This document shows positions 1-12,325 of a DNA stretch of 64,000 nucleotides, piece by piece. Every line of letters starts with the position of its first letter. Position 1 is the stretch's first letter. The DNA is taken from contig NW_017804620.1 of the NCBI RefSeq assembly GCF_001625305.1, positions 145,113-209,112 of the forward strand, written 5' to 3'. Position numbers and translations under genes: made by a program. Below the pieces are notes generated by a model that saw only the letters and a program-made list of their open reading frames with translations, did no database searches and had not been told where the DNA came from. The stretch comes from Branchiostoma belcheri. Its lineage: Eukaryota > Chordata > Leptocardii > Amphioxiformes > Branchiostomatidae.

Positions 1-240
1 TTTTTTTTCATTAGACTTTGTCTCTAGTGATCAAACTTGCATGAGGACACATGTTCAACGTCAATGTTGGAAAACTGATTGTACAATGTTTCATCACTCA
101 GGTGTCAGATCATGGAGTTAGAAAAGGTTGGTCAGCTCGAAAAATTTATGTCCCTTGCAGCTTTTAGTTGTAGGGGTCCACAAAAAAAAAGGCTAGGGTC
201 AGCAGTTTTTTTATAGGACCTAAGGTTCAGTTGGGAAACC
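1..240 (+). repeat. Interspersed repeat, family R1, copy 1
   Basis: This stretch recurs, diverged, at 583-805 in the same orientation and at 5540-5860 inverted. Shared blocks include 'caatgttggaaaactg', 'atgtcccttgcag' and 'aaaaaaaggctaggg'. It lies in an intron of the BICRA-like gene. No coding capacity or clear terminal repeats are visible. Confidence 0.65.
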
Positions 241-280
241 TAGGCCTGAACATAACAGTGTTACAGTTAGATGTACTGAC

Positions 281-3200
281 CTGTGGTTGAGATGAGGTCG
301 TTGACACCGTGTGCTGAACTGCTGAGGTTTGAACTGTTGTCATCGTTACTGTGGTTACGGTAGAGGCTGGCTGAGAAGTGTTGACTGCAACAAGCTGAGG
401 GTTTCCCGCGGCGCCCTGTAATATAGACACCTGATTAGGACTGGCAAAACAATCCAATAACCTGTTACACCTAACCTGTGCACATCTAACTGTACACTGT
501 TTAAAGCTACCAAGATGATGCCCATCTAGTGAGGATGCCCCTTTTTTTAGAAGTTGGCGATCCAAGTAATACAGTTTAACAAAATAAAACTTGCATGAGG
601 ACACTTATATTTTCAATGTCAATGTTGGAAAACTGTACAACGTTTTATCACTCAGGAGTCAGATCACGAGGCAAGAAAACGTCGATCAGCTCGAAAAAAC
701 ATGTCCCTTGCAGGGATTCACACAAAAAAAGGCTAGGGTTGGCAGTTTCTTTTAGATCTAGGGTGGTCGGGATACAGAAAACAACATTTTTTTCCTAGGC
801 CTTATTAGTCATAATGCATAGTCTAGACAACGTACAAGCTACCTTACCTGTGGTTGGTCGGTTAGTTTGCGTTGCTGCAGCAGCTGTTGTGCGATGTTTG
901 CTGGCAGGATTTTGGCGCCCTTCTGCAGCAGATTCTGCGGTATAATGGCGGCCTGACCGCTGCGACTCTGCGCCGCGGCCTGGTCCTGGATCTGCTGCGC
1001 GATGGACAGAGCTGCCAGGTTGGTTCTACTGCTGGTGCTGAAATGAAAGTCAATATTGTTACTGTATTGTTATTAGAGAGTGACTGTATATTATCACGTT
1101 TGTTATCTGCGTGACGTCACAGAAGCAGTGGATTGCTCAGTCTGGAGTTGTACAGTCAAAACTTTGGGTGAGACCAATTTCTTGTGTTGGAAATTGCAGG
1201 TCAAACTTGTTTCATATATAATGACTTCTACCAACATAGATGGACTTTCAAGATGCATGTAGTTGTTATAATTTGTGTCTTTTACAATGTATGTAAGAGG
1301 ACTCAAAGAAGAGTAGTGGTGTGTTGTCACTGGAGGGTCCTGAAATAAACAAACAAACAAACAAATAAAGGGTTAGGCATTCCGGTAAAACAAGCCGCCT
1401 AGGCCTTACCTGGCTGTCTGTGTCTGCTGAGGTGTTGCAGGTCTAAGCTGCGGTGTCTGTGCTGACTGCAGGTTTGCCGGAGACGGCGACGACTGCGTGG
1501 TGATGTAGACGGGAGCCTGCAGGCTTCCCGACTGCGGTGCGATCTGCAGCGGAACGGTGTGCTGCGGCACGGCCTGCTGTTGCTGGGGAACGCTGGCCAC
1601 ACCCGGCGACGCTCGCTGCACCAACGTCACCCCATGTTGTTGGAGAACATTACTTTGTGGAGTGCCTAGGGAGTAACAATATGGTTACTACAAAGACAGA
1701 AGGATGTTCACCAACTAGGTAAAAATGGTATACAGGGTTCTCACCAGGATTTCACAGCGTAGGGGTCAGGTACAGAAGGGCAACTTTCTGTGGCGCAAAT
1801 CACACATCGAGCCCCCCAAGATATGACCACAGCAGGGGGTCTGGTATTCTCCCCACATTTCAGCCACTTTCATTTTATGTTAATGCTATACTTTATGTCA
1901 TCTTTATGTTTACATTTGTATTATGTTTTATGAGCAGCGGATTTACATAAGCACAACAAGTGCTTCCTATCCAATGCTCAAAAATCCATGTGAATAAAAT
2001 AAAATAAAATAAATTCTCCCCACAAAATTTTGTAACACATAACCTCCTGAGACACTGTTTCTTGCTTATTGAGGGTCAGTTTTTGTTTTCCCTTTGCTAT
2101 AGCTTCATTCTAAAGTTATATTTTCATTTTTGAAAGATTGATGAAGCTTTTGCCCCCAAAAAACACCCCTACCAAGCCTCGAAATTACTTTCTTTCCTAG
2201 GTAAACATAATTACCTTGCTGCGTGCCACTGCTAGGTACGACGTTCTGCACAGGTCCTGGAGGCATCAGGTTGCTCTGCTGTGCTGCCTGCAGCAGGATG
2301 TTGGTCTGCGGACTCGCTGTCTGCTGTTGCTGCTGTTGTGGTGTGACACTGGCCTGCGTGGTGGTGATAATAATTTACTCTAAAATAGTAAAAACAATCA
2401 GCAGCCAAAGGGCTGAATTATATGTTCTATACATTGGATAAATGGTTAAATGACATCTGTCATACAATTAGTAACATACTTACCTGTAATTATTTAAATT
2501 ACAGACAAATTCATCACAAGCTAAGCTTAAATGTATGCATAGACAAATACAAGTAGCACCTTACATTACTACAACTGTATTAACAGAGGGCTAGGCCCTC
2601 CCACAAGAGCTAAGAGAGCTTGCGAGACAGAATACACAGTGGAAGGAATTGAAGAAAGACGGAATACAGCTGCAGGATATTTTCTTACAACACTACAGAA
2701 GCATAATTCTGTGGACGATGATAATGATTGACAAGTAGCAGTTAAACTGTATATCCTCCTACCTGTGTAGTGATTGGTGCCCTCTGCACATTGCTGATCC
2801 GCTGTGCAAGAGACTGGGCCTGGACCAAGACTCCTTGTGGTGCCCTTAAACCAGGCAAGGTCACCAGATTCGCAATGTTAATGTTCGGAGCCACCCCCTG
2901 CGCGTTCCCTCCTTGCAGCAGCACAGTCTGGGAACCTGCAGTGGTAAAAATGATCTGATTTATTGAAATTGTAACAATACAATACACGTGGGACACAGGC
3001 AGCTGTTGCTGGTGTTGTGTCCCGCACATAGAAACAAATACAGGACAGGACAATACTCAATTTCACTTGAGTTAAGTAAGGAAAGTCGTGTATGGTGGCT
3101 TTACCCAAGGGCAAAAGATTTGTAGCATATCAGGACTCGAACCCGAGCCACACCCCACGCACGTTTAAGAACCCACCGCACTTATCGAAAAGAGTAGGGG

Positions 3201-6200
3201 TCCTTCCCGGTGTGAGTGGTTCAAACCTTACAGTCTGGTCTTATGCAGCTTGTACTTACATGTACAAAACTGGTGTCTTATGCCTAAAGGCGGTTTTCCA
3301 GTTATGCAACACTAACAAACAAACACTGACCAGGGAGGGAAGTTTTGGGGCTGATGTTCACAAGGGGTCTTGACGAAGCTGGCAACAGTTTTGGCGAGAT
3401 CGCTACGGGCGGTTTGGGCTGGATGTGGATGGTGCGTTGCTGACCTCCGCTGGTTGGCGTGGCGACCGTTGCCATGGTGACGGTTGCCGTGGATACGGCA
3501 GGCATCGCCATGGAGACGCTGCTTGACTGGACAGACGGGTGGGAGACAATGTTCAGGTTGTGCAGGGCCTGAGAATGAACAAGAAAAACATATTAAAATA
3601 AATTCATGACCCTAGCATGTCCAGATCACGAGATATCAAAACCGGAAGTTGCACTGCAGTACCAAGGGAAGCCACTAGGGGTCCCAAAATCTCACACCAA
3701 CTCCACATTTCACTCACCCAATTAGGCCTCGAAATTAACTTTTCTTCCTACTGTCCCAAAAATAAATTTCAATTGTTAAAAGTGAGGATGAACTGTCCCA
3801 ACCTGTTTTTTGGGAAGTATTCTATGACTTCAACTTGAATTCAATATTATCTGGCTGACGTTCTGACTCCCAGGCGCATTATAATTGCAGAGTAGACAGG
3901 AAATTTGGGGGAAGGGGGACATTTCCAGAGCCAAAAGCTGGGACTTGTGCCTGATAGACAAAAGAAGGACTGACATTCTGATACAGATGAGTGACATGAG
4001 CATGCCCTTACCTGAAGTGAGGAAATTGTTTTTGTGCCGCCCTGCCCGACTACGTTCTGCTGCAAACTCCCAGAATTCACAGTCTGTACCACACTGGACT
4101 GCTGGGTAATATTCTGCTGCACTGACTGCTGGGTAATAGTCTGCTGCAAGGGCTGCTGGGATATATTCTGCTGCAAGGACTGCTGGGAAATATTCTGTTG
4201 CAAGGGCTGCTGGGAAGAAAAAGTCTGCTGCAGATGCTGCTGGCTGATTGGCTGCTGCAGAATCTGCTGAGGGCTGTTCTGCTGCAGGATTGGTTGGTTC
4301 AAATTCGGTTGCTGGGTAACAGTTGCTAGAGGTTGGTTCTGTTGAGTGCTGGACTGGTGACTCTGTTTGGCCTTGTTTGCCAGCATGGCTTTTTCGAACG
4401 CAGCCTGAAAACTCAAAGCCTGCTGTCCTGCAGCATTTCTCTGCTGCAGTGTGTTCTGCTGAACTATCGGAGTCCTGGCAAACTGTGGCTGCAGCGTTCT
4501 ATTTGGAGCAGGCACGACCTGCGACCCGGAACTCCCGTTGGAGACCGTCGTGAAGCCGCCGGGCTGCACCACCACATTCCCCTGACTCAGTACCGCTCCC
4601 TGCGGTATGGCGAAGGACTGCATGGGGGCGCCGTTCCCACCAAAGGCCTGGCTTGTCGCCAGCTGGAGTACGTTCTGTCCCTGGTTGATACTTTGCGTCG
4701 ACGTTTTCTGCACCAGGTGGGCGTACGATCCGGTCGCCATGACGACGTTTCCTGGATTCTCATTGGTCGAAGGGTTACTGTTTTGTTGGACAGGGCTTGC
4801 CATGAATGTGTGCTGAGTTCCCCCCAATGTATTAGCTGCTTCCTGGGCCTGTGATAAATACAGAGATGTGTGATCCACATGCTAACTTTAATGTCTAAAG
4901 CTATGCCTCTATCAGGCTTCAGAGGCAGCTGAAAAGAGTAGAAATTTGCAAAATAGACAGATAACATGCCAGGGGAGTTGGTCCCATAAAGGAGTACAGT
5001 TGCTGCTCCTTTAGTGAACCAACTCCCTTGCCATGTTATCTATCTTGCCGATTTCTGCTCTCAAGTTCAAAGCTAATCCAGTGGAGACCAGTTCAAAACA
5101 AAAGTACCAGAGCAAAGACAGGAAAACAAAAATATTGCGAGTACTGAAAACAGTCTCCGACTTGAACTCTACCAAAGTACTGTACCATGCATGCACTTTT
5201 AGAAAGGACAATGTCTGCATAGATTTCTTTCTTCTATGACACAGATGGACTAAAGAAAACGTCACTTGACAGCTTCCAGAGGAATTTATTCTTTGGAATT
5301 CCACTCAATTCAAGGGTTGCTTCTACGCTTTGCAACATTTAGGACAGTAAGACAATCTAAAGGAATAATCTCTAAGCAGATCTGAGTGGCAAAGTTGTAA
5401 CCAATTGGCAACACAGCATCCAACAGAAAAAAACCCAACCAATTGACACCCTGGTGCATTCTGTTGCAGACCTAAGAGGATCAAACCTGCCACCTCTTCA
5501 AGTCAGCCATTTGGCCATATTAAGAAGGCCTGGGGAAAAAATGTTGTGTTTCCTGTTTCCCGACCGACCCTAGAAAAAGCTGCCGACCCTAGCCTTTTTT
5601 TGGGTGGACTCCTGCAAGGGACATAAATTTTTGGAGATGATAGACCTTGTCTAGGTCCATGATGAAACGTTGTACAATTTGTTTTCCAACATTGACATTG
5701 AAAATGGAAGTGTCCTTATGCAAGTTTTACTTTGTTAAACTGTACTAGTTCAAGCACTAGACTGTCTAGAGATTGTCAAAGTCCAATAAAAAAAGAAAGA
5801 TAATCCCTACCTACCGACCCTAATTTTTTCAGGACTGAAACAGGAAACACAACATATTTTTTCTTAGGCCCAACCACCTTTTCCCGGTCCCAAATTTTTT
5901 CCATAGGCCCAAGCAGTAAGCACCAGTCCAAGAGGACCAACTGTGCAAAAAGACCACTTTACCTTGGCTTATTACCTGGGTTACCGTCTATAGGCAGGTT
6001 TGACTGTACTGTTCTGCTTGTTGGTTACATACAGTAGATCTGCTAAGAGATTACTACAGAAAAAGTTGTTCTACGTCAACTCAAGTCAAACCAAATCCAC
6101 GCCCACTACAACTCACTCACCCAATATTCAGAAGACTTCGCTCTAAAATTAAAAAAAAAATAGAAAACATTGTAGAGGGTGGTGTCACTGTGAATAAGCC

Positions 6201-7017
6201 TTCACCTGTTAAATTGATGATTAAATCTCAAAAACTAAAAATTAAATGTCAGGTCTTAGCCTCACAGGAGGGCTTTTATCAAACCTTGGAGAAACAAACA
6301 AAAATTGTGGATAAATGCATTTCAAGTTCAACGGATCCAAGCTTTGTTAGTGTAATGACTCTATAGTACAAATTAGTACAATCTGACAATTACTTGAAAT
6401 AAAGATAAACTATGAAAGTTTCCCGAAACCATTTCAGGCTCTGATCATTAATAATTATGCATGATAATAGTAGCAGTAGTGCTAGATACCACCTGGCAGA
6501 CAAGGAACATTGTTGTTGAAGATCACACTTCTAAAGACCATAATATGACAGTGAATGTATGTCACCCACACCAGAGTGAGAGGCAGTAAACATGTGTGCT
6601 ATCAACCATTCCACATGTGTGTGGTGAATTTTAACAAACAAACAAACAATAAACAGCATCTCACATACCTGTCCATTTCCGCTGAGGTCGTCATTCTGCA
6701 TAAACTCGTTCAGGGCCTGGGGGTCACTGTCAGAAGTCAAGAAACAACAAATTATTATACATGTACATGTAATTTCAAAATCATAAGCATTTAAATGAGA
6801 GAGATCCCATATTGCCTTACAACATGGAGAACCAAAACAGAGGAGAGCATGGGGACTTAGGAATGTAGCCATACTTTCAATCAATGAAAAGTAAAGTTTT
6901 CTTAACAGTATGTTAGTATGCAAGTATGGACGTTTCTTTTCATAATCAGTCACATTTTTCTAGTTGTTCTACTCACTTTATCACGTCTAAGAGGCATCTC
7001 CCATCCTCCATGACCAT
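281..7017 (-). CDS. BICRA: BICRA/GLTSCR1-like subunit of the non-canonical BAF chromatin remodeller (N-terminal part)
   Basis: Nine coding exons on the minus strand: 7017-6977, 6726-6669, 4848-4012, 3568-3331, 2935-2763, 2353-2215, 1665-1410, 1037-848 and 415-281. All junctions are GT-AG and phase-compatible, giving about 689 residues that continue past the window edge. The N-terminus reads MEDGRCLLDVINDPQALNEF after an optional extra MV. It closely matches the N-terminus I recall for vertebrate BICRA (EDGRCLLDVICDPQALNDF), which is the basis of the call. The remainder is low-complexity Q/S/T/P-rich sequence: QQ-repeat tracts at about residues 200-300 and an IQPKPP...SPKLLP segment near 350 that resembles the IQPKP stretch of the human protein. 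Family members scaffold the BRD9-containing ncBAF complex in the nucleus through a C-terminal GLTSCR1 domain, which is not in this window. A BICRAL-type name would fit equally well. Confidence 0.85.
455..545 (-). repeat. Fragment of interspersed repeat family R2
   Basis: Contains 'acacctaacctgtgcacatctaactgtacactgtttaaagc'-type sequence (shared in shorter blocks) also present at 30085-30260, 31830-31960, 37483-37640 and, inverted, 58470-58605. Only the end without the 'ggtataaccgcctttcggcg' block is kept. It lies in the intron between 415 and 848. Confidence 0.5.
583..805 (+). repeat. Interspersed repeat, family R1, copy 2
   Basis: Diverged direct copy of 1-240, with the same order of blocks ('gcatgaggacac', 'caatgttggaaaactg', 'atgtcccttgcag', 'aaaaaaaggctaggg'). 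It sits in an intron of the BICRA-like gene. Confidence 0.65.
1095..1215 (+). repeat. Interspersed repeat shared with 27418-27530
   Basis: Both places contain 'ctgcgtgacgtcac', 'gtggattgctca' and 'tggagttgtacagtc' in the same order and spacing. Here it fills most of the intron between 1038 and 1409. Element class unknown. Confidence 0.55.
1840..2015 (+). repeat. Possible non-LTR retrotransposon 3' tail
   Basis: The segment ends in 'gaataaaataaaataaaa', a short A-rich microsatellite following a non-coding tail, as is common for LINE or SINE 3' ends. No reverse-transcriptase reading frame precedes it. It lies in the intron 1666-2214. The neighbouring intron 2354-2762 shows nothing I can name. 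Confidence 0.3.
2999..3160 (-). repeat. tRNA-derived SINE-like element, copy 1 (degenerate)
   Basis: Shares 'cacttgagttaagtaaggaa', 'gtcgtgta' and 'aggactcgaaccc' with 33785-33957. On the minus strand the last block forms a B-box-like GGGTTCGAGTCCT. The A box is not clear in this copy. It lies in the intron 2936-3330. Confidence 0.5.
4905..5062. mobile_element. Palindromic MITE, family M1, copy 1
   Basis: Long imperfect inverted repeat. The left arm carries 'agagtagaaatttgc', 'agacagataacatgcc' and 'ggggagttgg'. The right arm returns 'ccaactccc', 'catgttatct' and 'gatttctgctct'. Related copies are at 12621-12792, 28017-28125 (left half), 31049-31183, 54163-54354, 55342-55488 and, split by a later insertion, 23508-23597 plus 26885-27000. 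No transposase is encoded. Confidence 0.75.
5540..5860 (-). repeat. Interspersed repeat, family R1, copy 3 (inverted)
   Basis: Reverse-complement relative of 1-240 and 583-805, sharing 'ccctagcctttttttg', 'tgcaagggacat' and 'ccaacattgacattga'. It lies in the large intron 4849-6668. The rest of that intron (5063-5539 and 5861-6668) shows only AT-rich sequence with no gene or repeat I can name. Confidence 0.65.
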
Positions 7018-7367
7018 CGAGTACAACTGGAAGAAAAAAATGCAAATTATTAATTATTTAAATAATAGTGAACAGTAATCATTTCACACAGGTTTACCAC
7101 ACAATAAAGCACAATCGCGATGTGTGTAGCTGATATCTATCAAATCTATTCTAGCATCTAAACAAAGCTAATTTAAGCTAGCAACAAATTTTATTGTCAT
7201 TCTCAAAAAAGTTACTTGTGGCTGTGTATGTTGTTAAATGACTTTTCAGTCTGCTTTTGCCATAGGTAGTACCGTACTACTAAGACATGCCATAACACAT
7301 CAAGTTGTAACATGTTACACTTGCAAAAAAATCCCTATTAGAGGGCCTGCAAGGGGGGGTCCCGAGA

Positions 7368-7550
7368 ATGCTCTACGCTGAATTCGGAAACCTCTTGATT
7401 ACACTTTACGATAAATTCCAAGTGGCTACAACGCATTACGTAGAATTAAAACGGCGAATACGCTCTACGCAAAATGTGAAGAGCGGTCTGTCTATACTCT
7501 ATGTAGAATTAAAACAGCCGATTACGCTCTACGGAAAAGGGCTTGCCCCC
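7368..7550 (+). repeat. Two-copy tandem repeat in BICRA-like intron
   Basis: Segments of about 70 bases starting near 7430 and 7495 share 'gtagaattaaaac', 'ggcgaatacgctctacg' or 'gccgattacgctctacg', with a partial copy upstream near 7368. The surrounding intron (7027-8051) has no other recognisable element. Confidence 0.5.
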
Positions 7551-8051
7551 CTGCCTATTACTGTATGTAGAGTTTTCATTCTACAGGAACAAAACACAAA
7601 ACTGTGACCTACAAAAGGGGACATGGGCTAGTCCATATTTTATTGGGGAGGGGACAGGAATAAGAAAATTATTCACCACAGAAATGATATTTTAAATCTT
7701 GTATGTTTGACATGGCAATTTGTCCATGTCTATCCTACCAGTGTTAAAAGTGACGACAATTGTGCTATCACTTTTCCGTGTATTACCAGTGCAATTTAAA
7801 ATACCTAAACAAGTTTTTTAAATTGTAAATTGGTTTTATTTCAGTGACAACATTGCAATTCTCAAACCCAATAAAATCAACTTCTACCTAAAATAAATGG
7901 AATGTAAATTGTAAAAGAAAAGTAGGAGAGGGGGGTACATAAATTTTCAAATGTGCTAATGCCATATCTAACATTATAAGGTAATCAAGGTCATTACGTA
8001 ATCAAGAGACCCAAGAGGATTTTTGGAGGGGGAGGGGGGGCTCGTCACTGA

Positions 8052-9233
8052 ATGACATCCAGTAAATTTCTAGCGGGGACCAATCAGAGGGCTGCTGAAT
8101 AATTTGAATAATTTATCAAGGCCCACGGACGCGGTTCTTTCACTTGTAAAGTAGCCAATTACCACCGAGCCGGTGGCACACGATGGGCGAAAACATGTAT
8201 TTCACACCCATTGTTCGTCGACATAAAGCGCTTATACATTACAAACAGAATTTTCGTAGGACTGCCATTACTTTAGTTTGCAGCATGTGTATTGAGAACG
8301 AGTATCTTCATAATTCTGCTTGTTGTTTGTAGAAGAACGGCAAAATAAAACAGTTTTCAATACCAACACGACTTAGCAGATAACACGTAATGAAGCCCAC
8401 TTTTTACGCAGATTGTAGCACTACGTAATGTTACACAAACTAACAGTAGATGTTTTAAGGAATTCACAGAAATGACAATGATAGATAATGTAACGGATAA
8501 ACATTATACAGCACAAAATAAAGAGTAACAGTAATGTAGTCGTCTTTGGCCGGGTATGGCAAGTTATAGTACGTACATGTATCGGTTCAATCTTTAACGG
8601 GTAAGTTGACAGCAACAAGCAAGATGCATAGGTTCTATTACTTTTGTAGCTCACTTGCGTCTAGATTTGGGACGAACCCATGTTACTTTTTCGCCGCAGT
8701 TTTTCATGTAGTGGTTACTTCGGCAGCCTTTCCGCTGAGGCAAACATACTAGTTTGAGGTTCCACAGTTCTTACAACGTTAGCGCTGGAAGTGGTGTTTT
8801 CTAAGTTTGTTAGTCTGGTGATGTTGTCTTTGTTGGCTTGTTGTCTGTCATTTCCCTCCATTTTTATGTTTGGCGGCCCGTCTTAGATGGGTTGTGTTTG
8901 GTTCACAAATCTCGGCTTCGCTAAGATCCGTTCCTTCCCGTACGTAGTGGTCGCTCCATTAGCGCTAGTGCAGCCACATTTGAATGTGTAAAACTTAATG
9001 TCTACAGTCCCGTTTTGATTCGTTCATCAAAGTAGATTTTACTAAGGTATGACTTTACTAACTGATTGTGGAAGTACTAGTACTTAGTACTGAATCAGAT
9101 GTAAACAAGAAACAATATACGCGCTCTGGTTGAGTTCATGGCATTTACATGAAACAAGGTGCTAATAGCCGCTAGTCGGTGACGCGTCAGCAGCCCTATG
9201 ATTGGTCCCCGCTAGAAATCTACTGGATGTCAT
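8052..9233. mobile_element. 1.2-kb terminal-inverted-repeat element without transposase
   Basis: The left end (ATGACATCCAGTAAATTTCT...) and the right end read in reverse (ATGACATCCAGTAGATTTCT...) form inverted repeats of about 47 bases with two mismatches. They enclose 1.1 kb without a credible reading frame. No target-site duplication is evident. It lies in the first intron of the BICRA-like gene. It is either a non-autonomous DNA transposon or a fold-back element; the family is unknown. Confidence 0.6.
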
Positions 9234-10400
9234 ATAGTGTACACGGGAGGGGGGCATAGCTAGCACAGTAACTCATGACAAACTATGTTTTTTGTGTGCG
9301 CTGCCGATTGGACCGTGTTTTCGCAAACATTCGGACTGGTCGGTCGCAGATTTGACAGATTATTTTACACAGGAGACACAAGTGTCGCTGCTTTGCTGTC
9401 ATTGGTCTGTTTTGAATAGATGGCTTCCAAAGGTCCTCACTGGGGATGCATGACACTCACACACATTTCCACCAATCAGGGACTGACACGTCACTGCCCA
9501 ATCAAGATGTCAGTCCTGGCAGAAAATAGTTTCTCTTTTCAGCTGCCCGTTGCAGACAGTGCCTGTTTGTCAAAACCTTATAGAAAAATTGCGAATATTT
9601 CCCTAAATTCACTTTTCTCATATTTCTTGGGGGAGAAATACACCAGAAGAAACATTTAGATGAGATTTTCGTAGCGTAACTACAAGGATTTGGTGAAAAT
9701 TGCGTGAATTTCGGGCTCATTAATTATGCACAGACTGGAAACACCCTTTCGGTGCCCCAAGCTGTCGTGGTCAAAGACGGATCTATTTAGGCGATCAGTT
9801 CCAGTTTCCTCCCAAATGTTGCTTCCGTGTGAATCGCTCTCGCCACCAACCACAGAACACCCAGCAGTTTGGCGAGGCGCAGGCGGGCGTTCGAGCGTTC
9901 TAGTCCCGACAAAAAGTCGCCCAAAACCCCGCTCGATCGCGGGTGTCATGGCGGACTTGAAATGGGGGAGGGCGGTCACACAAATGCTAGCTTTACTGGT
10001 CAAAATAACTAATCAACAAGCGTTATTGCATGATAAATTTATATTTACGCTTGATATGTGGATTGTATGGGCATGTGGGAGGGGGAAAGATGGCTAGGAA
10101 GTTCTACAAAGTTTGTCAGACGACAAAATGCGAGTTGCCAAGGGGCCCCTTTTTGACGTAGCTGATGGCTTCGTGATAAAACGACGCTATGTGAGCAAAT
10201 ATTATCCAATATTCACGTCAAATTATGTCTTTTAACAGCCTTAAAATCGCTATAGAAACACCCAACTGCCCCCTCAGTAACTCTACATACGATAGCTTTA
10301 GGAAGTTTCAAGGGGGAGGGCGAAAAATAATGAAACACGGCCGCTGATCGCTGTCGGCAGTACAAAAATTTTATGCAAAAATACTGGCTTAGACGCCACA
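9234..10400. other. Non-coding stretch upstream of BICRA-like first exon
   Basis: No gene with supporting features is visible. Open frames at 9420-10097 lack splice logic, recognisable motifs or protein-like composition and are treated as chance. Confidence 0.5.
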
Positions 10401-11000
10401 GTAATTGTCCTGGTAGGCCCCCGAATTCGCCCCCACCCGCCCACCAACCACCCTGTCCGGATTTGGAACCAGACGAGTGCAAAAACCCGCTAGAAATTGG
10501 CCGCCAGCTCGGCTAGGCTAGGACCGAGACAGCGCCGAAAACTCGGCGGCTTTTCTGGGCCGATTTTACCGAGCTGCGCAGGCTTTACGTGACCTGGGGC
10601 CCGCCCGTGGCACCTACGCACTTTGTGCCGCTTTGGGAAAACGCGCCGGGCGCCTGCAACCCCGAAATAACGCAACGACTGCATTTTGCAAGCAGAGAGG
10701 TGCAATCTGGGGAGGCAGGCGGTTTTTCGCTGTGTTCGGCGCGTTTCCCTCGAAAATTTTATCACAAAATAATATTCAGAAAACACTCACCGTGCGGGAG
10801 CGCGCCACAGACGCACGGGGATTCCCGGCATGCTAGCACGGGCTCCACACACATCCTATCGTCTGACATCACACCAAATTTCACAAACTCCTCACTCAAA
10901 CTTCTTCTTTTTCCTCATAAAAGTTAACCTAGTACAACTCTTTATGTTTTCTTTTGAAACTGCCTGTATTAGTTGTGTGGAGTGGGTGTAGTGAGGGGTT
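10400..11000 (-). promoter_or_regulatory. CpG-rich promoter and non-coding first exon of the BICRA-like gene
   Basis: This is the most CpG-dense part of the left 12 kb. On the minus strand a strong splice donor (CCGCACG|GTGAGTG) ends an exon at 10791. The next acceptor (TTTCTTCCAG) is just upstream of the predicted start codon at 7017, with nine bases of 5'UTR. No TATA box is evident. Transcription probably starts between about 10830 and 11000. Confidence 0.5.
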
Positions 11001-11305
11001 TTACGGGTGGGACTACTTTGTTTACACGACACGCGGAGGTGGACGGAATCAATAAACAAGTTTGGCCGGGGGATCTGGTGACGGTACCAATGCGCGTGGT
11101 GAACGCCTTAGTTGCCCAAAATAGGCAGTGCCTGTCAGACCCGTGACTGGAATGAAGAATGATCTTTTGGGGTGGAGAAACTGGCTCGCTTTTGGTAGAA
11201 CCTAGCTGATTGGTTCATGCAAACGCGCGAAATTCGTAATCTGCTCCCAAGACGTTCACAGTGAAATACTTTTCACCACGTAAATAATTGTGGAGAGAGA
11301 AAGAG

Positions 11306-11342
11306 AGTGAGTGAGTGAGTGAGTGAGTGAGTGAGTGAGTGA
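11306..11342. repeat. (GTGA)n microsatellite
   Basis: About nine uninterrupted GTGA units in the intergenic region 11000-12325. That region also holds two TGACGTCA palindromes (near 11376 and 11424) and an open frame at 11406-11699 without family features. Confidence 0.9.
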
Positions 11343-12325
11343 TGTCATAATAAACTATATAGTGGGACATATTGTGACGTCACACCCTTTGGGCAGTAAA
11401 GGTCAATGTCTGTGTTCTTTTATGACGTCATTCTTATACTATCGGAAATGTCGTCTGATAAAAAGCCCTTATTTGGTGGTGACTTGAGTTCGAAAGAAAA
11501 GAAAGAAGGTCACAGACAAAAGGTGTTTTCGAGCGGGAAAACAGCTGTTACAAGTGAGCATACAATGAATGAGGGGCCGAATGATTTTCATATTATGGTT
11601 CACATCAGTGTGAACAACAAATTTGGTGGCAAGGTAGCCTCATCTGCAGACCCTCTAGGTGCGACCAGGGTTCATTCATTTTTGGGAGGGGGGGGGTGAG
11701 GGGTATGTCCCGTTTAAAAATCGGATGGTACCCAGGCTAACTCTATCGGCCAACTCAAGCTTGCAAGCAAACCATACACCTAGCGTTTTGGGCCGAATCC
11801 ACTGAAAAAAAAAAGCGTCATAGTTTCATCATGCGCATTTCTTGTTGCGTATTTCACGAAACGAGTCAAAATCAATGCGCGCGGTGCTGATGTGTCCACA
11901 GAATTGAGCTAGTTCTGCCTGCACGGGTACTGACGTGAATCACTGCGGACGTGGCAGCTTGCCGTCAATCAATACATGAACATCTTCTTATGACAAGGAC
12001 AGGACCAGCCATCAGGATCATAAAAATGGGGTGACATCAAAAAACTAATTTTTTTCTATCATGAAATCTAATTCTAAGGGCCACGTTTTATTTACATATA
12101 TGTGCAACAATTCGTAACAGTATTTTTCCCATGCCCACAGCGCAACTCAAGCGTCTTTTATTGCGAATAATGTAATGAACACTGATGCCTTTTTTTAGTA
12201 AATTACCCGCAAGAAATAGACTGGTCCATTTCAAATTGTACAGAAAAAAAGCCGTCATTACTCCACAACAAGACTGAGTGGCACGATTTTCGCTAGTGCC
12301 GCTCGGGGGATTTTGAAAAAAAAAA

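Noticed and set aside
4333..4854. 173-residue plus-strand frame
   Set aside because: Antisense shadow of the Q-rich BICRA-like exon 4012-4848, which has splice sites and conserved neighbours.
9420..10097. Overlapping frames near the BICRA-like promoter
   Set aside because: No domain, no splice partner, CpG-rich composition explains lack of stops.
11406..11699. 97-residue frame starting MSVFFYDVILILSEM
   Set aside because: Lysine-rich middle but no family features, no adjoining exon with matching phase, ends in a G run.
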